From Azolla caroliniana (lineage: Eukaryota; Polypodiophyta), in NCBI GenBank assembly GCA_043228905.1, contig JBHGNT010000021.1, positions 1,488,001-1,552,000 of the forward strand: a DNA stretch of 64,000 nucleotides. Reading direction: 5' to 3'. Below, in pieces: positions 1 to 10,366 of this stretch. The stretch's first letter is position 1, and each line of letters begins with the position of its first letter. The notes under the pieces were generated by a model. That model worked only from the letters and a program-made list of their open reading frames with translations, was not told where the DNA came from and did not search any database. Position numbers and translations under genes: made by a program.

Positions 1-336
1 AAGGTGTCTGTTCGCAGGTGCAGATCTCAGCTTTCTGCTGACAGATGGTTTCAGAGATCGATTCCCGGGGATGGAGGCATTCGTACTATAATTATCTTTT
101 CTTTTATCATTGTCATCTCCATCTCCATCTCCATCATTGCCATCATTAGCGTCGTCATCACCATCATCAATTGTGACAGTTCCGTCCCCTAATTCTGTGT
201 TTCTTATGTGATCATAGTCTTCTTTATGCGTGTCATTATTGGTCAGGATCCTGATCGGATCGGAATGATCGCCATGGTCAGGGTTAATGAGTGAATTCCT
301 ATCTACATTGTTATATACGCTGGCTAGAGAATCCAT
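1..336 (-). CDS. partial gene: N-terminus of an acidic Asp-rich protein, cut by the left edge
   Basis: Reading leftwards from an ATG at 336-334, the minus strand stays open for 112 codons to the window edge. The product starts MDSLASVYNNVDRNSL and contains an Asp/Gly/Asn run (residues about 61-83) followed by a basic stretch (RSLKPSVSRKLRSAPANRHL). The frame is also open upstream of this ATG to about base 440. There it encodes a hydrophobic, membrane-helix-like stretch but has no Met, and it is preceded by a pyrimidine-rich TCTAAG that resembles a splice acceptor. The real start may therefore lie in an exon further right, and the protein could be a membrane protein with an acidic lumenal or cytosolic region. 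I do not recognise the family. A chance open frame is possible, because the Asp run comes from a simple GATGGA/GATGAC repeat. Confidence 0.4.
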   Translation of the reverse strand, partial: MDSLASVYNNVDRNSLINPDHGDHSDPIRILTNNDTHKEDYDHIRNTELGDGTVTIDDGDDDANDGNDGDGDGDDNDKRKDNYSTNASIPGNRSLKPSVSRKLRSAPANRHL

Positions 337-754
337 GGCCAGAGACGAGTTTTTCCGAAATTTAAACAGGCACGTAAATGGAAAGAAAGAGCAGAGATTA
401 CACCATATGAATACAGGCAGCCATGTGACAGGAACTTAGAAGGAGAAGGAGATTAAAACTTCAGGATTTAAACAGATGATGCAACAGTCAGAGGTATGAG
501 TGGATGGATTGGATTGGACGATGCAAATTATGGATTTGACGGGAAGAGATTGAAGAAGAGGATGCGCTGCTACAGTTTGTTGAATGCAGGGAAGTGGTCT
601 TCTTATGCTGCGGATTAACGCAGGGGCGACGAAGCAGCCATTGCTAATTCAGGCAAATGGCTTTTCCTGAAGAAGAAGAAGAAGAAGAAAGAAGAAGAAG
701 CCTGCAGACGAAGAAGAAGAAGACGACTATACAGAGAGAGCGAGCGAGAGAGAG

Positions 755-1520
755 AGAGAGGTCCCGCTGGCGTGGCGCTAATCAGCCGACGTGTCCGCCA
801 CGTCATCTGGCGTCGTCCTGCCACGTCATCAGGTGCCACGTCTCCTGCCACGTCGGCAGTTCCTGAAAGAGAGAGGGGTCCCGCTGGCGTGCCACTAATC
901 AGCTGACGCTTCCGCCACTTCATCATGTGCCTGTCTTCCGCCACGTCAGAGTTCCCGGGAGAGAGAGGCCCCGCTGGCGTGCCACTAATCAACAGACGTG
1001 TCCGCTACGTCATCAGAGTTTAGGGAGCCGACGTGTCCGCCACGTCATCAGGTGCCCGTCTCCTGCCACGTCGGCAGTTCGTGAAAGAGAGAAAGAAAGA
1101 AAGAAAGATATATTAACGTCTTCTATGTCCAAAATTGGGCCATGCTAGCCAATTAATCAGCTGGCCTGCCACTAATCAGCTGACGTGTCCGCCACATCAT
1201 CAGGTGCCTGCCTTCCGCCACGTCAGAGTTCCTGGGAGAGAGGCGCCACTAATATGCTCACGTGTCCGCCACGTCATCAGGCATCATCCTGCCACGTAAT
1301 CAGGTGCCCGTCTTCTGCCACGGCAGTTCGTGAAAGAGGGAGAAAGAGAGGTTCCGCCGGGGTGCCACTAATCAGCTGACGTGTCTGGCACGTCTTCAGG
1401 TGCCTGTCTTCCGCCACGTAAGAGCTCCCGGGAGAGAGAGGTCCCGTTGGCGTGGCACTAATCAGCTGACGTGCCCGTCACGTCATCAGATCCCAGCCTT
1501 CTGCCACGTCGGCAGTTCCC
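755..1520. repeat. degenerate tandem array rich in ACGT cores
   Basis: About six diverged copies of a 90-190 bp unit follow one another. A typical unit runs GTCCCGCTGGCGTGCCACTA, then ATCAGCTGACGTGTCCGCCA, CGTCATCAGGTGCC, CGTCTTCCGCCACGTCAG and AGTTCCCGGGAGAGAGAG. I count about 23 ACGT cores here, mostly as CCACGTC or GACGTGTCC, the core shape of plant bZIP sites (G-box, ABRE, TGA). The array is GC-richer than its surroundings. Short open frames across it on both strands are by-products of the repeat. Confidence 0.85.
1083..1150. repeat. dispersed retroposon-tail-like repeat, copy A
   Basis: A (GAAA)n run leads into GATATATTAACGTCTTCTAT. Close relatives lie at 22858-22935 and 63718-63801. 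On the opposite strand the shared core ends in ACGTTAATATATC followed by (TTTC)n, as at the simple-repeat tail of a retroposon. It sits inside the ACGT array and probably landed there. Confidence 0.55.
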
Positions 1521-1529
1521 GGGCCATAC

Positions 1530-3935
1530 AAGAGAATATACATAAAATACATACGCAATGGAAGAAGAATAATAATATCATTATTTTATTTTATTTTTAT
1601 TATGTGTTCGTGTGTTTTTGTTTTTAATTTAATTCTTGGTTTTGTTTTTTTGTTTTATTGATCATTTTTAATTGCTTTTTCTTTGAGCATCTATTCTTCC
1701 TTCCTTGTCCGGAAACGCAAACGCAAAAGCAAACTACTTACTACATAGTGCATAGTAGATACATAACATATTAGGTAGTAGGTACAATTAACTAACGAAC
1801 ACGAAATGATGCAATCTTTGGCCGGCCGGCTGGACACCGTCTGTTGTCCCCGATTCTCGACCGACACTCATTACTGTAGTCCCACATACCAGACACCCCC
1901 CGTGAATCGTGTTTGCCCTTCCAAGAACCTTTTGGACCTTTTGTTTTGTGCCCTTCCGAGGACGTAAAAAAAATCCACGCCCAAATGAAATTCTTTTAAA
2001 AATCCACGTCCAATGTAGTTATGCTATGTATGTATATGATATACCCCCCCACGGTGCTTTGCACGAGACGTCGATGATTGATTGTTCACCATTTTAAGTA
2101 TTTGTTGAGTATTTACGTATTGATATTCCAACTTCCAAGTCTTCTTCTTCTCTTATGTGTGTCTTGAAGATGTCACTTCTTCGAGCTTTGAGTTATGAAA
2201 TTCCTTTTGTACTAAGAGAACCCTCCGTTTTCATTGTTTTTCTTTTCTTTATGACCGCCCTAGAATTCCGTTTATGGAAATCAAACCCCTCTTATTTAAG
2301 AATGACAGATAAGATGCCCTGTACCATATATAGATAGCCCTTCTCTTATTTCCTCGATTCTCAAGGCGCAAGAGGAGATCAATATCGGGAGCCACGACCT
2401 CAATTATTTAAGGTTTATTATATCTTCAAACAACATTATAGAATGCTGTTTTTTATAGTCACCCTTGCTTATCGATCGAAGATTCCGTGGTCGCTCTCTA
2501 AAAAATCTTATTTTGTCATTTGATAAAACTTAGAGATATTATTTACATGCACGTCACTTTATGGTCACAACAGACCATTGGGTTTATAAGAAAATAGTTT
2601 TGCAATGCAAAGGTAGATGGGCAGTGCTGATTCAAGACTTTGATTTTATCAATCCTTAACATGGTTACGTGATTTACATTTTGATCTTGAGGAGAATATC
2701 TTGAAGAAAATTTCTTTAAAATATGTACATTGGACCAAATCTAAATGTAGTGAAGATACCATTAAAAACACCACACCCAAGAAAATCAACCTCTCACATT
2801 ATTTAGTGGTCTACTATGCAAACACATGTATTGGAGAGGAACGTGTTAAAGCTCGCATTATATAAATGGATGGAGATACATTGTATTGAATGAAGTGATA
2901 TCCCACTCGCTTTCCCCATCAATTTGTTTCGAGTCTAGACTTCTTTGCAAGTACACATAGAATGTATTATAAAAGCTATGGGCTCCCTTGTATCTTGTGT
3001 TGATTTATACTCAATATATAGTTAATCATTATTGGTTTGTTAAAATATGCCATACACAAGATTATTGACGCCTTATATATTAATATATTATCAATCCCTT
3101 AATAAAGTTTGCATACTCTATTGTAATGGGCGTTTCTATGTCTAGATATCCCAAAGGTCAAAAATTCGTTTGGAATACCATATGCACCTTTAGTTGGACA
3201 CCTTGGAATATATTATATACTCATTCTAATCTCAAATGGTAAATTATGGCAATATTGTACAATATTGTGTAATCAAATGTTTTCAAGACCTCGTTGCCAT
3301 AAGAACCAATCCTAATTGGATATACATGTAGCACATGATTTCAGAATTGTCCATGAAATTTAAGAATGTACACCGCATCCCTCCCGATATCCATGATGTC
3401 AACAGGAAGTGATCTAGTCTCAAGAGGAGCATGTGTTGTTCATGTATGTTAACGTTGAAGAAACTTCATAAAAAATAAGTTTTTTGTCCATCTATCCTCA
3501 TGGACACATAGATGTTGTTATAACCCATGGTAAAGCATCGAAGACGCGCTATTTCTTGAGAATTTACCATTTCATTTCCCCTCCATTGCATATATTAGGA
3601 TGAGCAAATTAAGAACTCTTTCACAGTTGGAAAAGGAGAGTCACATATTCATTCCATGCCCAATTGTTAGGAACCTTATGCATGTGGTATTTGAGGCTTT
3701 CTCACAATTGGCTCACTAATGTAAACCATGCATAATTTATCCTTATTAAGTGTCTTCACAACATGACATTAGTGTTAATGTTTTAGATAACACTAAGGAT
3801 ACAAAAGTTTACGAAGATTTTAATTGTGCAACTTTTAAAGATATCCTAAAAGCACCACATAATCTCTTAAAGATTTTCTTATTGTACGAACATGTCCACC
3901 ATTTATTCTTGCTCAACACCAATAAAGCTAGAAAG
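1530..3935. other. AT-rich intergenic stretch, no gene seen
   Basis: Only short, unconvincing open frames occur on either strand. A GGCCGGCCGG motif lies near 1822. Nothing here resembles a conserved protein, tRNA or rRNA. Confidence 0.6.
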
Positions 3936-4224
3936 AAGTTTGAAAATCTATTTCTCATACACATTGCAAAGCACATTCTCATAGATGTGAGAACTAACAA
4001 AGTATATATTTGATTGGTACTCCAAAGATGAACTTTGAAAATCTGTTTCTCATACACATATTGCAAAGCACATTCTCATAGATGTGAGAACTAATGAAGC
4101 ATATATTTGATTGGTACTCCAAAGATGAAGTTTGAAAATCTGTTTCTCATACTCATATTGCAAAGCACATTCTCATAGATGTGAGAACTAACGAAGTCTA
4201 TATTTGATTGGTACTCCAAAGATG
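3936..4224. repeat. three tandem copies of a ~96-bp unit with an internal hairpin
   Basis: Copies begin near 3936, 4031 and 4128 and end with TTGGTACTCCAAAGATG. Each carries TTCTCATAGATGTGAGAA, a perfect 6-bp inverted repeat with a 6-base loop. The copies differ at only a few positions. The flanking DNA has no recognisable gene. Confidence 0.9.
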
Positions 4225-4342
4225 CGCACGCACACAATATAGAAATATTTATTGAAGTCTAGGAAGCAACAATAAAAATACGCCTTTCAAATGACTTTTC
4301 TCCATAATGACTTGAAGATATATAACAATGTGATCGATGATT

Positions 4343-4633
4343 AACAATTGGCAACGGTTCGGTAGAAATTGTTTTTAAACAACTTTTCATTTTTAGACCT
4401 TATTCTCGCATTTTAGGAAAATCTTAAAATTTTTTAAAAAATGAAATATTATAAATTTTAAAAAATTAAAAATTTGACCTATGTTGAAAACTAAAACCGA
4501 ACCACGAAACTGCGGTTTTACGATTTAATGGTTTGAAAAATGTTTAGCGATTCGGTTTAATGGTTTCGTGGTTCGGTTCGGTTCAGTTCAAGTTTCAAAA
4601 AAAATTTAATGGTTCGATTTGCTGCTGATTGTT
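4343..4633. mobile_element. GGTTCGG-rich element with degraded inverted ends, MITE-like
   Basis: The left end reads AACAATTGGCAACGGTTCGG. The right end on the opposite strand reads AACAATCAGCAGCAAATCGA, which matches over AACAAT and patchily after it, with most differences being transitions. The interior is rich in GGTTCGGTT and GGTTTAATGG. The left end shares GGCAACGG(C/T)TCGGT with the element at 19298-19600, so the two look like one small family. No coding capacity was seen. The boundaries are approximate. Confidence 0.4.
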
Positions 4634-4683
4634 ATCTATAAATAATCAACAGATGGATTTTGTGCAGCGGAATAGATATGGAC

Positions 4684-4750
4684 TGTGTGTGTGTATGAGA
4701 GAGAGAGTGTGTGTGTATGTGTGTGTGTGTGTGTGTGTGAGTGAGAGAGA
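4684..4750. repeat. compound (GT)n/(GA)n microsatellite
   Basis: GT and GA dinucleotide runs alternate. Apparent Ser/His/Thr frames on the minus strand here are an artefact of the simple repeat. Confidence 0.9.
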
Positions 4751-5375
4751 CAAGGAGTAAGACACAGAGAATACGCAAGGTAAAGTATATTAACAAAGGA
4801 GAAAGACTCAACACAATACAAGGTGGGAGGAGGGTGTTTTATATAGTCACCCTCTCTCTTCATTAACTACAAGACTCATGGAGCATGGGGAATGTGAAAG
4901 CTCATAAGTTATGTGTCATAGAATATGATTTTATGACTCATACTAAATGCTAGAATACAAAGTGGTGACATAATGGTGACTCTTGACCGTGGGAGTGTCT
5001 ATTCACTCTCAAGGTGAGTTCACACACTAGACCAAGTTGAGCTTGATTCTCAACATTATCGATGATCTTATGATGGTTCCTAGAACCAACTCATCTACAT
5101 GTTCTCTAATTTCCATTCTCTTCAACCCACAAACTTCGACTTGCTCCCATTACACATCCAAATAACTTTGTCATAAGAGGAAGTGCAACAAATGGAATGA
5201 TACATCTTCTCCTAAGCCATGATACATTAGCGTTACAAAAAAGTCACATTCATAAATTAATTAATGTGTAAAACACCCAAATATGAATAGGTTTGGTGAG
5301 TCAGTTAGTTTAAAATTCGATTTATCTAAGATAAAAATAACTATTCTACATATTTTTACATGAGAACAAGATCTA

Positions 5376-5389
5376 ACTTGATACATTTG
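5376..5389. repeat. left target-site duplication of the LINE
   Basis: ACTTGATACATTTG pairs with the copy at 6919-6932; one G-to-A difference separates them. Confidence 0.8.
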
Positions 5390-6918
5390 GATTAGAAATG
5401 ATGATGGTATGATGCTTGGCCAGAAAAAATACTTGCCATGGGGGCAAATGGTAGGGTACAATGTTAGTTCAGAAAGAGACTGGGAGAATTTCAAACGGAA
5501 AAGAACTGAGCGTCTAGTTGGTAGTCCTAGGTTTACTAACAGGCTGGAAAAGGTGATCCGTTTGATAGATAAGGTTGTTGATGGTCTAGCTAGGCTGAAT
5601 GAAGAAGAGGGGGTCTGGTTTGGGTGGTTTGTAGGTGAGGGCGATGCACAAATTATCTGAGGCAGGTGCCCATCTAATGAGTATCATTTGTGGGGCAACC
5701 TAAGTGTTGTGGCAGACAATGGCCAATGGTTGGTAGTGTGAGTGGTAGTGTTGGAAGGTAAGAAGTGCCAAGTAAACCCGGACCCAGGGAAGTTGGAATC
5801 TTATTGTAAGCTTTGGATAGTTGACAACAAGCCCATATGTGATTTGGATTGGGATCCACTAGAGGTGTGGTGGCAGAAACCGGGAACGGACAAACTGGAA
5901 CGGTTTTTCAAGTACACTACTAAGCTAGGAAGGCAAATCATTGGCTCCAAGTCGATGGGTGCTGCTCTAACTTGCAATAGTTGGAAGGATAAAGGCCTTT
6001 CTGATGACTTGTTGAAGTCGTTTTGGAGGAGGCTATGGGCGTTCGATATGCTAGAAAAAATAAAGCTTTGATTGTGGCTTCTTAGTCATAAAGCGGTACC
6101 GGTGGGGGAGTGGCTTAGGTGTTGTGGTGGTGAGGCTAGTTGCAAGATTTGTGGACACCCTTTTGAATCAATTCCTCATTTTTTTTGGAATTGCAGAGAG
6201 GCTATTAACATTTGGGGTAGAAGTCTCAGGATAGTGGCAGCATGCGGCGTGAATGGGAGAGTTGTATGGGGGTCCATACAAGGGCTAAAGTTAACAGGGG
6301 AAGGTTGGGTTGAACAGTTAAACACCCACGGTCATGGATTTATAGTGCAGGGTGGCAAGGTGTTTCAACGGGTTGGAGTTCAACCTGGCACTAACTCAGA
6401 ATTTTTTGAAGAGATATGGACGATGGTGGCTTGTTTATCGGTCTGGCACATTTGTACCAGGCGTTGTAAGTTTGTTTTTCAACAACAAAAGATCCCTAGC
6501 GGTGAGGTGTTATTAAATATCTGGTTTGAGTTGGTATCTTGGATGCGGGGACGATACGACTCGATTAAGGGGGAATCAAATGCAACTGAAAGAACTTGAT
6601 CAAAGTTCTTGTTGAAATGGGGTAGTTCTCCTATGGTGGGCAGATCATCATCAGGGCTTCAATGGAACTACCAAGCACCCCGATGGTTGTTTCCCCCAAC
6701 GGTTTCCATCAGTGACTAGGTGATGTAAATATGTATAGATATGGTACAAATTACTAGGTTATAGGAGTTATTTGGATACTTTTGTTGAAAATGAGGTGGG
6801 GACTATGTCCACTTTGGTGGGAAGGCCAGAGTGAGGGTTGATGAGAGGAATTTTTGGTGATCTATGATGTAATTTGTTTGCTAACTAATGCGAAGTAGTG
6901 TTTTTTTTATAAAAAAAA
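5390..6918 (+). mobile_element. 5'-truncated LINE retrotransposon insertion
   Basis: The insertion is framed by a 14-bp direct repeat with one mismatch: ACTTGATACATTTG at 5376-5389 and ACTTAATACATTTG at 6919-6932. It ends in a short A-run (6911-6919) directly before the right copy. This is the signature of target-primed reverse transcription. The left end starts inside a reading frame, so the element is 5'-truncated, as most LINE copies are. The inside holds the C-terminal part of an ORF2-like protein (5409-6599) and about 320 bp of 3' untranslated sequence. Confidence 0.85.
5409..6599 (+). pseudogene. LINE ORF2 C-terminal remnant with zf-RVT zinc knuckle
   Basis: One reading frame runs for 397 codons and is interrupted only by three TGA codons, ending at 5660, 5741 and 6071; there is no frameshift. 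The segment CKICGHPFESIPHFFWNC (starting near 6141) has the Cys-x2-Cys...His-x4-Cys pattern of the zinc-binding region found after the reverse transcriptase of plant LINEs (zf-RVT), followed by the usual aromatic NIWGRSL. The part before it (5409-6071) has a KRKRTERLVG basic patch and a WRRLWAFDMLEKIKL segment typical of the stretch just upstream of that knuckle. The reverse transcriptase and endonuclease domains are absent, so the copy is dead. Confidence 0.75.
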
Positions 6919-6932
6919 ACTTAATACATTTG
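6919..6932. repeat. right target-site duplication of the LINE
   Basis: ACTTAATACATTTG follows directly after the A-rich tail of the element and matches 5376-5389 at 13 of 14 positions. Confidence 0.8.
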
Positions 6933-9900
6933 AAATACAATCGAGTTTGTTTTGGGCACAAGATCATATTCCAACAAATAACTTACACATATGTGCTTTC
7001 TCCCTCATGTCACTTAAGAAGTCAAATGTGAAATAACTCCCCATTATATAGGATTTAATGTAGACTTTAGTATCTAAAAGGTTTATTATGTATATAATAT
7101 ATTATTGTACAAAGTTGAACTTTCATATGATTTTTAGGCCATTTGCCCATTTCACATGTCTATGTCATCTACTAGATCTTCTAATATGACGTGTTACACG
7201 CCACCTACAAGATCTTCTATTGTGTTAAATATTATGTTTCATGTTGCAAGAAAATTGACGTATTTACTCCATAGGAATCATACTCTCCATCTCCTCTCTC
7301 TATATCTATCACCAACACGTCATCATCAAGACAGTTCAAATTCCTCAAGTTATGTTGGTTAAATTTGTAGAATCCCATCCTTATTTATTGGTTCCATTGA
7401 AAAACATGTAAGAAAAGGAATGTTAAATAAAGTGAAATGCATTCCTAGGAATAAGGTACACATATCCACGAAGCCAAGTAGTAGGGAATTAGAGCAATTC
7501 TTATGGCAAATTTCACCCAAATATAGGGCAAACTTTGTATTTTGGTTCATTTGGCTTGATCCTTATAAAGTTTCATAAGATTTACATTCCAATTAGGTAG
7601 GTCACACATTCTTAAGGAGAGTTTCCATTCTTCACTCCCCATGAAACAAGAAGGTTGTTTAGCAAATACATGTTGGGGAGTAAGGTATATAATGGGAAAC
7701 TTTTGTTGAGGTGGAAACATTTCTACTTTAACCAACAATAGCAATATGAAACTTTATTCATGATGGTTGTGTTGGTTTGCTATAAGTGTGACTATATATG
7801 TCCAATTTGGGAAATGATATAAAAACCTCTCTTTCTCTTTCTTTGGTTTTCTTTCTCTTATTTGTGTGCCATACTTTTTGCTTAGGAATGTAGTAAGTCT
7901 AAGCATGATATTTAAGGAGACAAGTGACAAACATGTGCATTCTCACATGTCTACCCAAGGTAATGAAACAAGCATGTATATTCCTTTTCCGCCTGACTTT
8001 TCGTTCTAAAGTCTAAGTTCATAAATTGCATGATTGTTTGGTGAAATCTGTTCGACCCTAGAAGTCCTATGTGTATTGTAAGTGTGAATTGATGTTTCTA
8101 TCTTTTCTCATGAAATAGGGTAAATAGAAATGAAGGTCGCATGCATTGCAATCCTTAAAATATATGGAAACTAAATTAAAGGTATGTGTTTGTAAAAATA
8201 AATGAAGCCATACTAAATGAGAAAATGTTCAATATTGGTACCAAAGTTTGATGATAGGCCAAAGTAGTATAGGAAACTTGCAAACTAATTATTTTGTGTA
8301 AGGACGTATCTTACTAAGCAAGAGTGAAGTTGAAATGCTCATATTGGAGCATGTGTAGGAACAATCAATTTTATCCTAACAAGGAACGAGTCGTGCAATG
8401 CTTGTAAAAACTATTTGTGTCCTTCTCACCTGTTTCTAACGAAAAGTTATATTACACGATGATCCTCTCTTTATTCTGCGTTTACTTTCTCAACTATCCA
8501 TTTGGATGAGAAATTGATCAAATAGAACCTATATAGGATTCTTTTCCTCCGAGAAGGTGCAGTAAATGATCATAGGTTGAGTCTAGATGAAAGACAAAAA
8601 TGTTGATGCTTTCTCCAGCTAATGTTATTCAATAGTATAGTATTAGTATGGAGTAAGCTAAGCGATATTCATTGCAAGAGATGGATTGTTTTAGTGTGGG
8701 AGGCAATGAGGCATAAAAGAGAGAATTACATTGGCCATTAAATTTCTATCACAATATTGTAGCTTTGCATTTATAGAGAGGTTGTTCAGCACATGAGAGA
8801 GATTGCAACCAAGAAGAGAAACCATTATGCACTAAGAAAACCAATGTCTTAGCTTTTGTTGTGGCAAATATGTGTATGGTGAGCTTTTTTCTATACTTGA
8901 TAATGCAAGTGAAATTTGTATTGGCTTGCACAAGAAAGGAAGTATTTCCCTTATAGCTAGGGTTGTTGGAAATGAACATGCGCCAAATTTTGAAGATCTA
9001 GACAAGAGGATATTGATGGAATTGATGAGGAACACAATGAAGCTAATGTTATTCCTAATGAGCTTAAGAAGTGGTGAGAGTTTTAGGGATGAAATATACA
9101 AAACCTATTTTGTTAAGTCTTGTCCTAAAATCTAAACCCTTAAATTTAAAATTTTGAATGTTATATGTTTCGTAATTTCATGTTCTTGTTCCCAAAACAT
9201 TCTCCTTTCAAGTTAATGGGACCTACGCCACTCGTAAAAGCCACCTCTGATGAGGTATCCAGCCATTCCATAATTTCTTTGACTTTAACTACATCCAATT
9301 CAATATTGCAAATGGCTCAAAAAACATTTTCTCTTCAAAAAAATCACATATGGAAACGTTTCCACGCAATATGATGTGCCTAAAGCAAATCAAGGACGTT
9401 TTGAAGATGGTCCAAGAAGATATCTAGAAAGAACTATACACAAGAATATCCTCCTAAAACTTCTTTGGTGTCATAAAAATAGTTGGAGAATTAATGTCAT
9501 ATGGCATGACCAATAACTCTTAATGGCCAAAATGTATGTGTATACGAAACCTTATTTCAAGCGCATCTTCATCTTTTGTATAAATTTGTTTGTGGAGATA
9601 ATTTTCCTAGTGTATGGTTATGGCATGATTGTTTCTTAAGTTTCATCATGTTTTGAGTTTATTGAAACAAATATTCAATGCACATAACTTTGATCTTTCT
9701 AATCAAACATACAGTTTCTACAAATGTCATGCAAGATTTAACAGCAATCATATCTGACCTTCTTAACATAAAAGATACCCACTATCTTCTTCAATCACAT
9801 TCATGTAGTTAATTTTCCACTTATAATGTCAATATAATTGAACAGGCTCAAAGACCTTAGCTTGACAAAAAATCCAAACCAAGAAATATCTAAAATCTAG

Positions 9901-10366
9901 ATTACGTTCCTAAATCTTGGGAGATGTTATGAGTTTGAGAAGGGACTTGAAAGCTAGGACCTTTTTCACCTTTTTCACCTTTTTGTATCATGCTACCTAT
10001 TAGCGACACAACAGCAATGCTAGCCCGACAGTATTAACTATGTACTTCAAAAGTAATTTTCACAAACTCGGCAAATATTTAACTCGCTTTTGGGTGTCCA
10101 TACAATTATCCATATTAGCATGAAGAGACATAATCGAAAATATGTAAAATAAATAGAAATTGAAACGAGTTTTTTATTTGTGGAAATAAAAGTTGGAGGA
10201 TTTTGGAAATCATGAAATATGCCAAAATTGTACACATTCTCAATGAGAAAACATCTGTAATACATGGTGAACCACTCTCTTGAAATTCATTGCAGGAATT
10301 TCCAAATTAATATGAATGTTTCCAAAACTTTAAAACTTATTGATCGGGTTTTTTTCTTTGAACAAA
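6933..10366. other. intergenic stretch, mostly without recognisable content
   Basis: No gene is supported. Around 9520-9650 (plus) a frame reading LLYKFVCGDNFPSVWLWHDC resembles the segment of plant LINE ORF2 proteins between reverse transcriptase and zinc knuckle; I treat it as a possible fossil only. The frame at 8872-9135 is open for 87 codons but matches nothing I know. Confidence 0.45.

Noticed and set aside
615-1627. Several overlapping frames of 64-125 codons on both strands
   Set aside because: They follow the ACGT tandem array and read as repeats of the same short segments.
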